This document shows, piece by piece, positions 35,114-42,489 of a stretch of DNA of 64,000 nucleotides. The stretch's first letter is position 1; each line of letters begins with the position of its first letter. Origin of the DNA: Verrucomicrobiia bacterium (GTDB lineage: Bacteria; Verrucomicrobiota; Verrucomicrobiia; Limisphaerales; DASXHY01). The notes under the pieces were generated by a model. That model worked only from the letters and a program-made list of their open reading frames with translations. It did no database searches and was not told the DNA's origin. The stretch covers positions 1 to 64,000 of the forward strand of contig DASPIL010000060.1 in the NCBI GenBank assembly GCA_035629175.1, in the 5' to 3' direction. The translations under genes and the position numbers were made by a program.

Positions 35114-37783
35114 TCATTGCGCCAGCCGGAAGAATCGCACGGCGTCGGATGCAGGGACGATCAGCGGGTTCGTCGCGGCCGGGACATTCGTCCATGACCC
35201 CGAGTTGAGTGAAGAGGCTGACTGTAGAGCGCCATTGGATTCCCAAATGACGGCGGTGTTGCCACCGGGAACCCGCGCAATCGCGAGCCCGCCCAGCGGC
35301 AGGGCCGGAACCGTCACCGGCGCGCCGTCCACATATGTCAGAACTCCGCCATCCCACGGCGCCATGTTCACTGCGACGAATCCGGGCGTCATTCCCTGGA
35401 ACAGGAACGTGATGGTGTTCGTCGGGAACACAGGCGTTCCGTCGGAAGCAAAGGTCGCGTCCTTCGAGAAGCGGAATTCAAAGTCCGTTCCAGGCGCTGC
35501 AGGAAGGCTCAGCCAGTTGAGTCCATTGATGGCGCCCTCATTGAACCCGCCATTCTTCTGCTGATAGCTGAATCCGCTCTGGATGAGGAGCTCGGAGCCG
35601 ATCGCCGAATAACCGGTATTCGGATCCGCATCGGTGTTGAAAAACATGTTCACGTAGGCCGGGAACTGGCCCGCCGATGCAGGAATGTCATGCCAGAGAG
35701 TGACTCGGAAGTAATAGAAATCCGCGTCGTCAAACATGTAGATTTCCTTGAAGTCGGCCGCGCCGTCCATTCCTTCGGGCCCGCTGTAGATCGGCGTGAC
35801 GCCTTCCCAGTCGCCAAAGCTGCCATCGATCGTGATGCCGCGCGTGAAGGACGCCATCGTGTTCACAGTATTTCCAAAGCGATCCTCCACCCCGTTCACC
35901 GTCACGGAATAGAGTGTCCCGAGAGTCAAGGGGGCGCTTGTGGTCAGGATCACCTGCGTCGCATCGCCTGGGTTGACGACGGCGCTGGAAACTCCCGCTC
36001 CGCCGCTCAGCGTGTAAAAGGCGGCGTTGGCGGCCGTCGCTGCATCCAGCGGTTCCGCAAACGTAATCACCACCTGGCTGGCGGCCGCGGCGATGTCCGT
36101 GATGGAAGGTGCCAGCGTGTCCGCGAGCACTGTGAGAAGTGCAGTCCTGCTGTTCGTTGCGCCAGCGGGGTTGCTGACAACGACATGATAATTTCCCGCG
36201 TTCGTCAGGTTTGCAGAAGCGATGACAAACGTGGCGTTCGTCTCACCCGCCAGGGCGGTTGCGCCGCGATACCATTGATACTGCACGAGCGCAGAACCCG
36301 ATGCGGCAACGCCGAACGTGGCGGTTCGCCCTTCCAGGACCACGGCGTCAGCGGGCAGTCCGGGATTCGTAAACACAACTGGCGTGCTCGTCACTGTGAG
36401 CGTCGCCGCGCGCGTTGTATTGGTCGAAATGGCATTCTCAATTCGCAGTGAATAAGTTCCCGCATCGTTGGTAAGCACCATCGGAATGGTGAATATCGCA
36501 TTCGTGGCACCATTGATCGGATTGCCGTTTCTGAGCCATTGATATGCCAACGGGCCGCTTGCCAGGATGTCCGCACTGAATGTCACGGGCTGGCCGCCCA
36601 CCACGGTCTGGTTTGCGGGCCGATTCGTATCGACGATGATGATGGGGTACGAAACAGAAGCTGTCAGCGACATCCCAAAGACCATGTCTGCCGCGCTGCC
36701 CGCAGCCTGATGCACTTCGACCTCGAGAATGTTATCGCCAATGATGAGCGGCCCGCCCGAGAACCCCGTGATCTGCGGGCTGCCGGCCGGGTTATTTGTT
36801 CCCGTGGCCGCGGTGGCGTGGGTGATGTTCCCCGCTGGCATGCGAACACGGCGGACTTCGGTGCCGTTGAGATAATACACAGCCCCGTCGCTCAGGTAAT
36901 TCGTCACCACAAACGCGACATTCGCGGTCTCGTGGTTCCAGTTGAAATGCGTGCGAAAATAATAGGTGTTCGCGCCAGCCGGGAGCGGCGTCTGGATGGC
37001 TGGGTAACTGCCCGGGCTTGGAGTAAAACCGAACAACCCCATGCCCGCGGTCCACGGCGCCTGCGAATCATCGTATGCCTGTTCCAGCCAGTTGGTGCCC
37101 AGGTCGGTGCCGGACGCATTCACCTGCCATGAGGTTCCGCCCAGAGTGACCAGCGCAAGGTTTTCGGTGAGAACCGATGGCGGAGCCTCAAACGTGTAGG
37201 GCAGCCCACCCGCAACTTTCGGCGCCCATTCAACATTCACAAAGCTGGCATTATCGGATTCCAGCACGAACGCGATGGTTTCTGCCGCGAACACAGGAAC
37301 GCCGTCCGTGACGTAGGTGGCGTTGCGCGAGATGCGCACTTCAAATTCGCTGCCAGGCGCGGCTGGGGCGGCCTGCCAGTCCAGGCCGGCGATCCCTCCC
37401 TCGTTAAACGCGCCGTTCTTTTCCTGGTACCCTGCGCCGCCCTGAATGAGCATTTCGGATCCCACATAGCCGCCCGCGTTGAAACCGGTGCCGGGATTGT
37501 TGTCGGAATCGACGAAAATGTTTTGAAGGAACGTGAACGGGTCACCCGAACCGTAAATAGTGAAACGGATGTAGAGATAATTCTCGTCGTTGGCGACGTA
37601 GATATCCTTGTAGGCGATCGTCTCAGTGTTGCCCTGCTCCTGCGTGTGCGCGAGCGGCACGCCGGCCCAGTCTCCGAATGAACCGTCGATGGTGATGTGT
37701 TTGAACGTGCCGGCAGCCGCGCCGCCAGTTCCGCAGAGCGTGGCCAGCAGGATCGCCAGCGTTTTGCATCCAGTCATTTTCAT
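35114..37783 (-). CDS. Secreted protein with two CBM9-like modules and Ig domains
   Basis: About 889 residues from the ATG at 37783 (37789 is equally possible). The frame continues to 37906 without coding character. Signal peptide 1-25 (GGAAAG). The first CBM9-like module (about 26-205) opens with [21 protein letters not shown] jelly-roll-like region follows (about 205-385), then two Ig-like domains (about 385-555, QWLRNGNPINGATN and QWYRGATALAGETN) and a BIG5-like domain (about 555-645). A second CBM9-like module lies at about 645-830. The C-terminal tail ends VRFFRLAQ. No catalytic motif is visible; binding of the target glycan at the cell surface is the likely role. It stands between the lacI-type gene and the pseudopilin and has a good promoter. 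Confidence 0.75.
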   Translation of the reverse strand: MKMTGCKTLAILLATLCGTGGAAAGTFKHITIDGSFGDWAGVPLAHTQEQGNTETIAYKDIYVANDENYLYIRFTIYGSGDPFTFLQNIFVDSDNNPGTGFNAGGYVGSEMLIQGGAGYQEKNGAFNEGGIAGLDWQAAPAAPGSEFEVRISRNATYVTDGVPVFAAETIAFVLESDNASFVNVEWAPKVAGGLPYTFEAPPSVLTENLALVTLGGTSWQVNASGTDLGTNWLEQAYDDSQAPWTAGMGLFGFTPSPGSYPAIQTPLPAGANTYYFRTHFNWNHETANVAFVVTNYLSDGAVYYLNGTEVRRVRMPAGNITHATAATGTNNPAGSPQITGFSGGPLIIGDNILEVEVHQAAGSAADMVFGMSLTASVSYPIIIVDTNRPANQTVVGGQPVTFSADILASGPLAYQWLRNGNPINGATNAIFTIPMVLTNDAGTYSLRIENAISTNTTRAATLTVTSTPVVFTNPGLPADAVVLEGRTATFGVAASGSALVQYQWYRGATALAGETNATFVIASANLTNAGNYHVVVSNPAGATNSRTALLTVLADTLAPSITDIAAAASQVVITFAEPLDAATAANAAFYTLSGGAGVSSAVVNPGDATQVILTTSAPLTLGTLYSVTVNGVEDRFGNTVNTMASFTRGITIDGSFGDWEGVTPIYSGPEGMDGAADFKEIYMFDDADFYYFRVTLWHDIPASAGQFPAYVNMFFNTDADPNTGYSAIGSELLIQSGFSYQQKNGGFNEGAINGLNWLSLPAAPGTDFEFRFSKDATFASDGTPVFPTNTITFLFQGMTPGFVAVNMAPWDGGVLTYVDGAPVTVPALPLGGLAIARVPGGNTAVIWESNGALQSASSLNSGSWTNVPAATNPLIVPASDAVRFFRLAQ

Positions 37784-37919
37784 AGGCATGGGTTTGGGGT
37801 CTGTTTGAGGTTGCCTCCGGCACGATCCCGAAAGGGAAAAACCACACACGTCCCGGCAGGAAGGAATTCCAGCAAAGAGCCCGTGCGAGTTTTGGATGGC
37901 AAGCATTGGACTGGTGCGA

Positions 37920-37948
37920 CCTTATGCCCGTGCCCGTTTCCCTGTCAA
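37920..37948 (-). promoter_or_regulatory. Probable sigma-70 promoter of the amino-sugar locus
   Basis: On the minus strand TTGACA (complement of 37943-37948, a perfect -35) is followed after exactly 17 nt by ATAAGG (complement of 37920-37925). It lies between the LacI gene and the CBM9/Ig gene and would give a leader of about 130 nt. The -10 is only fair. Confidence 0.5.
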
Positions 37949-38012
37949 CACCTATTTAGCACATGATAATCAGGCGCCAAACCACAGTCACCCAGCCGCC
38001 CACCAGCACCCA

Positions 38013-39026
38013 TCAGGACTGCGCCACGACGGAAAGTGCGCTCGCGCGCAACGAGGATTCCCGAATCACCAGCTTCGGTTTCAGCACGGTTTTCTGCGGC
38101 TTGAGGGCGGTTGCCGAATCCATTCGTTCCATCAGGAACTGCCACCCCGTGGCGCACATCGCCGCCACCGGTTGAACAAGGGTGGTCAGCGGCGTCTCCA
38201 GGTATTCCGTGTCCTGGATGCCGTCGCATCCCACGAGCGCCACCTGGCCAGGAACGCGCACGCCCATGTCGCAGAGCCCGCGATAGATTCCCAGCGCGAC
38301 GTCATCGGAATGGCAAAAGATCGCGTCCGGTCTCCCATTGTCCCGCACGTAATCCTGAATCAACTGACGAACGATGGGCCGTTGTTGTTCCGTGAGCGGG
38401 TAATAAATGAACTCAGGTTTCAAACCGGCCTTCTGCATGGCTTTGACATAGCCGGCGCGCCTCGATGCAGCGGGTGCATTTCCGCGCACGAATGTCGCGT
38501 GCGCAATGCGGCGGTATCCGGAACTGAGGAGATGCTCCATCACCTCAAGGGTGCCCGCCAGCAGATCCACCTGGACGGCGTCTGCGCTGGGGATGCAGTT
38601 CACGCCCATGCTGATGATCGGCACGCGCGATCCCGAGGGGGACTTGCGATAAATGTCCGCCTGATCGGGCGCGTCCACGACGATAATGCCATCCATCGGC
38701 ACGTGCGAGAGCATCTGCTGATCCTTCGCGATGCTGACTTCGCTCACGATCAATTCGTGCCGCGCCGCTTTGACCAGGCGGTTCAATTCACGGGAGACGT
38801 GTGTGTAATGCGTTGAGATCTGGTCGGGAATCCAGAGGCCGATGATTCCGCTGCGGCCCTTCTTGAGCGCGCGCGCGTAGGGATTCGGCCGATAACCCAT
38901 TTCCCGCGCGGCAGCCAGGATTCGTTCGCGCGATTCCTGCGAAATCTGAGGGTACCCCGAGAGAGCGAAGGTGACTAACTGACGCGATACACCAAGTTTT
39001 CGCGCGATCTGTGCCTGGGTAACCAT
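38013..39026 (-). CDS. LacI family transcriptional regulator
   Basis: A 337-residue regulator. The helix-turn-helix lies at about 3-25 (TQAQIARKLGVSRQLVTFALSG), followed by the hinge (ILAAAREMGYRPNPYARAL, about 36-54) and a periplasmic-binding-protein-like effector domain (about 62-335). LacI proteins repress or activate sugar genes and release DNA on binding a sugar. It is the first of thirteen co-directional genes of the amino-sugar locus, 229 nt before the CBM9/Ig gene. Control of the promoter at 37920-37948 is the simplest hypothesis. The effector is unknown; N-acetylhexosamines or their phosphates would fit. Confidence 0.9.
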   Translation of the reverse strand: MVTQAQIARKLGVSRQLVTFALSGYPQISQESRERILAAAREMGYRPNPYARALKKGRSGIIGLWIPDQISTHYTHVSRELNRLVKAARHELIVSEVSIAKDQQMLSHVPMDGIIVVDAPDQADIYRKSPSGSRVPIISMGVNCIPSADAVQVDLLAGTLEVMEHLLSSGYRRIAHATFVRGNAPAASRRAGYVKAMQKAGLKPEFIYYPLTEQQRPIVRQLIQDYVRDNGRPDAIFCHSDDVALGIYRGLCDMGVRVPGQVALVGCDGIQDTEYLETPLTTLVQPVAAMCATGWQFLMERMDSATALKPQKTVLKPKLVIRESSLRASALSVVAQS

Positions 39027-39355
39027 TGGTCCGGTTGTAACACAATCACCTGCTCCAACAAGAGAACAAAGTGCGCAGAGCGGGTTTCCCGGGAATTTCT
39101 GAACAAGGCGTTTAGTTCGAAGCCCGCCGTTTTCCTGAGTGGCGGCGCACCCAAAAACCCGAGGAACTCAAACGCGGTAACAGAGCGCAGGCTCGCTCTC
39201 AAGTCCGGGCGCTAGGTTCCTCGATCAGCTTAAGCCTGCAAGTCGGCGCTCCGGCGTCGTGGATTGCTGACTGTGCGTTGCCATTCGCCCACGCGCTGGC
39301 AAGCTTCCCCACTCAAGCTCCGTTGCAGATCGGGGGCGGTTCAAGAGTGCGCTGA
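39027..39355. other. Intergenic region with terminator-like hairpin
   Basis: No gene is supported between the LacI start and the esterase stop. It contains the hairpin described at 39153-39223. A tRNA was considered because of paired arms and a GGTTCC sequence, but no anticodon arm or CCA-proximal stem is present. The LacI promoter should lie in 39027-39150; none stands out. Confidence 0.5.
39153..39223 (-). terminator. Possible terminator of the esterase operon
   Basis: CGAGGAAC (39160-39167) and GTTCCTCG (39216-39223) are perfect complements, and AGAGCG/CGCTCT (39182-39187, 39194-39199) form an inner stem. Read on the minus strand the structure is followed by GGTTTTT. The long loop makes it an unusual terminator, 133 nt past the stop. 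Confidence 0.35.
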
Positions 39356-40111
39356 TCAACGACGTTGTTTCAGCAGCCACTCATACAATTCCGGATTTGC
39401 GAACGTCTGCGTCCACGAATCGTGTTCGGCTTCGGGGTAGACTGTCAGCGTGACGTTCGTGCAGCCGTAGCGTTTTAGGAACTCAACAGCGCGCTCCGAT
39501 TCCGCGAGCGGGACAACGGGATCCCGCGCTCCATGATAAGCGCGCACAGGAAGATTTCGCAGCGCGGTGCGTTGTTCCTCCGTCTTCAATCCCAGCAGGT
39601 CGATGCGCTCGCCGCCTCCGCAAATGGGAACCGCCGCCGCAAGGCGCTCAGGATGCGCCATCAGAAATTTCCAAGTGCCGTAGCCTCCCATGCTCAAGCC
39701 CGCCAGGTAGACGCGCGAACGATCCACCCGGAATCGTTCCGACGCATCGTCCAGCAGTTTCAATACGCCCTCCGTCTGCCAATATTCGCCCGCCGGACAT
39801 TGCGGGGCGATGATGATGAAAGGGAAGTGACGGCCTTCATTCACGAGTTTCAACGGCCCGTGAACTGCCACCCTTTGCACATTGGTTCCCCGCTCTCCCG
39901 CGCCGTGAAGAAACAGTAGAATTGGCCACTGGCGCTCGGGATCGGCGTCGTAATCTTTCGGAACATATTGCAGATACTGGAGCTCGCCCTTTTTTGTTGC
40001 GCTCCACGAGACCTTGCCTGAAGTCACCGCCCCCGGTTGTGGCGGGTTCGCGTTCGGGCTGGCGCATCCAATCATGAGAACCAGGAGCAATAGCGAATGG
40101 AATTTCATCAC
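39356..40111 (-). CDS. Lipoprotein alpha/beta-hydrolase (esterase / PHB depolymerase-like)
   Basis: A 251-residue exported lipoprotein: LMIGC puts the lipidated cysteine at 16. The alpha/beta-hydrolase fold has oxyanion segment LFLHGAGERG (about 67-76), nucleophile Ser140 in GLSMGG, Asp197 in GARDPVV and His230 in AEHDSW, a complete triad. Similar small enzymes are annotated as dienelactone hydrolase, prolyl oligopeptidase-like or feruloyl/acetyl esterases; the substrate is not evident. The ATG overlaps the previous stop as ATGA. It ends a three-gene coupled operon with two paralogous secreted proteins. Confidence 0.83.
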   Translation of the reverse strand: MMKFHSLLLLVLMIGCASPNANPPQPGAVTSGKVSWSATKKGELQYLQYVPKDYDADPERQWPILLFLHGAGERGTNVQRVAVHGPLKLVNEGRHFPFIIIAPQCPAGEYWQTEGVLKLLDDASERFRVDRSRVYLAGLSMGGYGTWKFLMAHPERLAAAVPICGGGERIDLLGLKTEEQRTALRNLPVRAYHGARDPVVPLAESERAVEFLKRYGCTNVTLTVYPEAEHDSWTQTFANPELYEWLLKQRR

Positions 40112-40668
40112 GGGTTCAACGGTGCTTTCGATTTTATGACGCCCGAAGCCACAACAGCATTGGGATCGGGCTGTGACTCATCCCAGATTCCGAGCCAGTA
40201 ATGCAGCTGCGCCTGGATCGTCGTTACTGCCGGCTTGCCCTTTCGCGCGGGAACCTCGGTACGGGTGATGAGCGCGCTGCCGCGCGAATGATGGCTTGTC
40301 GCATCGTAGACATAGCCAAAACGCTTCAATCCACCGGCACTGTTTGTTTGCGACTCGGGAAATGCAAGCCGGAACACCTGGCACCGAAACAGGTTGGGAT
40401 CGTTGACATTCACAACCTCCAGCGAATCCCCCACGGCTTCCGCGTCAAAATGCAGCACGAGCGCAAGGTTCTCCGTCGAGATGCCCGCGTTTGCCGCGCA
40501 ACGTTGAATGAAGGTACGATCCGTCACCTGGGTGGTGACAAGCCGGTTGGAAACGGAACGGGTTTCCGTGCCCTGATATGAAACAATCCATCGCGGCTGC
40601 GCGGCTGCAGGCACGGTCGCGATCAGCGCTGCGACGGCCAGTGCGGAAAGGGAGATCAATCGATTCAT
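40108..40668 (-). CDS. Secreted protein of unknown function, paralogue B
   Basis: A 186-residue protein from the ATG at 40668, which overlaps the upstream stop as ATGA and begins a signal peptide (MNRLISLSALAVAALIATVPAAAQ). The frame extends to 40752 but only over the preceding gene. The mature protein is beta-rich and is clearly homologous to the gene before it. Shared segments are (V/I)(T/N)DRT(F/L)I, NLAL-type NL(A/V)L(V/A)FH(F/P), GDS(L/I)E(V/I)VN, F(A/G)YVY and RG(S/T)A(L/I)(I/L)T. I know no family with these features. It sits between its paralogue and a lipoprotein esterase. Confidence 0.7.
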   Translation of the reverse strand: MNRLISLSALAVAALIATVPAAAQPRWIVSYQGTETRSVSNRLVTTQVTDRTFIQRCAANAGISTENLALVLHFDAEAVGDSLEVVNVNDPNLFRCQVFRLAFPESQTNSAGGLKRFGYVYDATSHHSRGSALITRTEVPARKGKPAVTTIQAQLHYWLGIWDESQPDPNAVVASGVIKSKAPLNP

Positions 40669-41282
40669 TGGGCGGGTTTTATGGGTTTGTTGACTTTGAA
40701 TGTTCCAGAGCAGAAGCGCAGGTTGTTGCTGCCCTCGGGCAACTGATACCACTGCATCTGGCCGCTCACGATGAAGCGGTTCGTCCTGCCCTGTTTGTTC
40801 ACGAGCGCCTGCTCGGTCAGGATCGCCGTGCCGCGGGAAAACTCCGCCTGATACAGGTTGTAGACATAGGCGAATCTTCGTTCCACCGTGCCGTTCCGCG
40901 TTGTCACGGCGGCAGTCTCAGGAAAGAAGAGCGGAAACACGGTGGTCACATGCGCGCCCGTCCTCGCATTCACAATCTCAATGCTGTCTCCGCGCGCGTC
41001 GACGTTGGGATGAAACGCCAGAACCAGATTGCGGTAGTTGGTTACTCCAGCACGCCCCGCCCATTCGAGGATCAATGTGCGATCGTTTATCGCGCGTCTC
41101 ACGGCTTTGCCGCTTGAATCAACAGTGTCACAAACACCCTTGAACGTAAGACGATGAAGGGTTTGGGCATGGCCCGGAAAACACGCGGGCCCCAACGCGA
41201 GCATTGCGCCCAGCAGATGCGGAGCTACAAAGGATCGAATCTTCACGCCGTTGATTTTCCCGAATGTGCGCCCGAGAAACAT
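40665..41282 (-). CDS. Secreted protein of unknown function, paralogue A
   Basis: A protein of about 205 residues from the ATG at 41282. GTG 41246 is an alternative that starts closer to the hydrophobic signal stretch (APHLLGAMLALGPACFPGHAQ). The open frame reaches 41477 but would collide with the divergent transpeptidase gene. The mature part (from about QTLHRLTFKG) parallels paralogue B: INDRTLILEWAG, NLVLAFHPN, GDSIEIVN, RRFAYVYN, RGTAILTEQ. Its stop overlaps the next start as ATGA. Function unknown; co-translation with an esterase suggests a shared envelope task. Confidence 0.65.
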   Translation of the reverse strand: MFLGRTFGKINGVKIRSFVAPHLLGAMLALGPACFPGHAQTLHRLTFKGVCDTVDSSGKAVRRAINDRTLILEWAGRAGVTNYRNLVLAFHPNVDARGDSIEIVNARTGAHVTTVFPLFFPETAAVTTRNGTVERRFAYVYNLYQAEFSRGTAILTEQALVNKQGRTNRFIVSGQMQWYQLPEGSNNLRFCSGTFKVNKPIKPAQ

Positions 41283-41391
41283 GGGGCCATTTACCGGCAG
41301 GTTTGTGCCTACTCGTCTGGATGCGCATTTGCCCCTCTGACGATTGACCCGGCGCGGAGCTTTGCCCACATTGCGGCGGGTGACGAGTTCC

Positions 41392-41940
41392 ATGAATGAC
41401 GCATTGCCGCCACGCTTTTTCGACGCGGTCGAAATCGCTGGCATCCCGTTCAGCCAACACCTGCTCCGAATTCGCATTCATCAACAGCAAATGTTTCTGT
41501 ACATCAAAGGGTCGGAAGAACACGCCTCAGCGTATCGCGTGAAGCGAAACTTCCTGATTTCGACGTCGCGCTTTGGCATTGGGCAACAGGAGGGATCGAA
41601 TCGGACGCCTCTCGGATTGCACTGCGTGAAGGAAATGATTGGAGGCACATGGCCCGCGGGCACGGTATTCAAGGGACGGGAGCCTGTTGGATTCACCTGG
41701 GCGGGAATGCCCGATGCAAAGATCACGACACGGATTCTCTGGCTGGATGGTTTGCAACCTGGCCTCAATCGCGGTGGCAACGTGGATTCACACGCCCGTT
41801 ACATTTACATTCACGGCACGGCAGACCAGCGCAGCCTCGGCCGCCCTGGATCGTGCGGCTGCATTCACATGGCAGATCGCGATTTGGTCCCTTTGTTTCA
41901 TCAGCTTCCGCCTGGAACGCTGGTATGGATCGAAGAGTGA
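41392..41940 (+). CDS. L,D-transpeptidase (YkuD) family protein
   Basis: A 182-residue YkuD-domain protein from the ATG at 41392. The family forms 3-3 peptidoglycan cross-links or attaches lipoproteins through a cysteine thioester. His141 in YIYIHGT and Cys157 in GSCGCIHM give the His-Cys pair. The usual S-H-G-C motif is S-C-G-C here, placing a second cysteine where histidine normally stands. Another YkuD-typical segment is TPLGLHCV (about 72-79). No signal peptide or anchor is seen from this start; a frame to 41344 adds a few basic residues but no export signal. It diverges from the paralogue operon. Confidence 0.8.
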   Translation: MNDALPPRFFDAVEIAGIPFSQHLLRIRIHQQQMFLYIKGSEEHASAYRVKRNFLISTSRFGIGQQEGSNRTPLGLHCVKEMIGGTWPAGTVFKGREPVGFTWAGMPDAKITTRILWLDGLQPGLNRGGNVDSHARYIYIHGTADQRSLGRPGSCGCIHMADRDLVPLFHQLPPGTLVWIEE

Positions 41941-42059
41941 TCGGGGCATTTGCCGGTGCAAACAGCGCGTTTTCAAAAACCCCGGTGTGCTCCTTTTTCA
42001 CCAGCTTTTATTGGATGGATCGCCGCAGGCAACGGACATGTTCCTGCCGCTCATAACGC

Positions 42060-42087
42060 TTGCCAAACGGATTGCCCTCTTTAGATT
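42060..42087 (+). promoter_or_regulatory. Probable promoter of the yajC-secDF operon
   Basis: TTGCCA (42060-42065) and TAGATT (42082-42087) are 16 nt apart on the plus strand. They lie 26 nt upstream of the yajC ATG, giving a short leader. Confidence 0.4.
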
Positions 42088-42113
42088 AGCGGCTCATTTT
42101 GGATATTAATATT

Positions 42114-42458
42114 ATGGACGTGTACAACTTGAGCATCCTTTTCGCGGCGCAAGCGGCGCCCACGCAGCAGAATACCACGGGTGAGTTGCTGCGGATGGTT
42201 GGAACGTTCGTCATATTTGGTGCCATATTCTATTTCGTCCTCATTCGCCCCCAACAGAAGCGCGCCAAGCAGCAGGCCGAGATGCTCAAAGCCCTCAAGC
42301 GCGGCGACAAGATCGTCACCTCTGGCGGAGTCGTGGGGATTATTTCATCTTTGAAGGACAAGACCCTGACCATAAAGTCCGACGACGCCAAGCTGGAAAT
42401 CACACGCGGCGCGGTCGCCGAAGTCTTGGAACGTTCCGGCGATTCCAGCGACTCGTGA
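42114..42458 (+). CDS. yajC: Preprotein translocase subunit YajC
   Basis: A 114-residue accessory subunit of the Sec holotranslocon. One membrane helix (about 29-47, VGTFVIFGAIFYFVLIRPQ) leads into the family signature RPQQKRAKQQAEMLKALKRGDKIVTSGG. The cytoplasmic tail is short and charged. The ATG at 42114 is preferred over a TTG at 42099. It is 31 nt upstream of secDF, the usual partner, in the standard order yajC-secD-secF. Confidence 0.92.
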   Translation: MDVYNLSILFAAQAAPTQQNTTGELLRMVGTFVIFGAIFYFVLIRPQQKRAKQQAEMLKALKRGDKIVTSGGVVGIISSLKDKTLTIKSDDAKLEITRGAVAEVLERSGDSSDS

Positions 42459-42489
42459 TCGTCAGCCCACTGTCCAAGCATTCCCTGTC

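Noticed and set aside
39121-39230. tRNA-like folding with GGTTCC sequence
   Set aside because: The paired arms do not make a cloverleaf and no anticodon arm or acceptor stem fits; a terminator-like hairpin explains it better.
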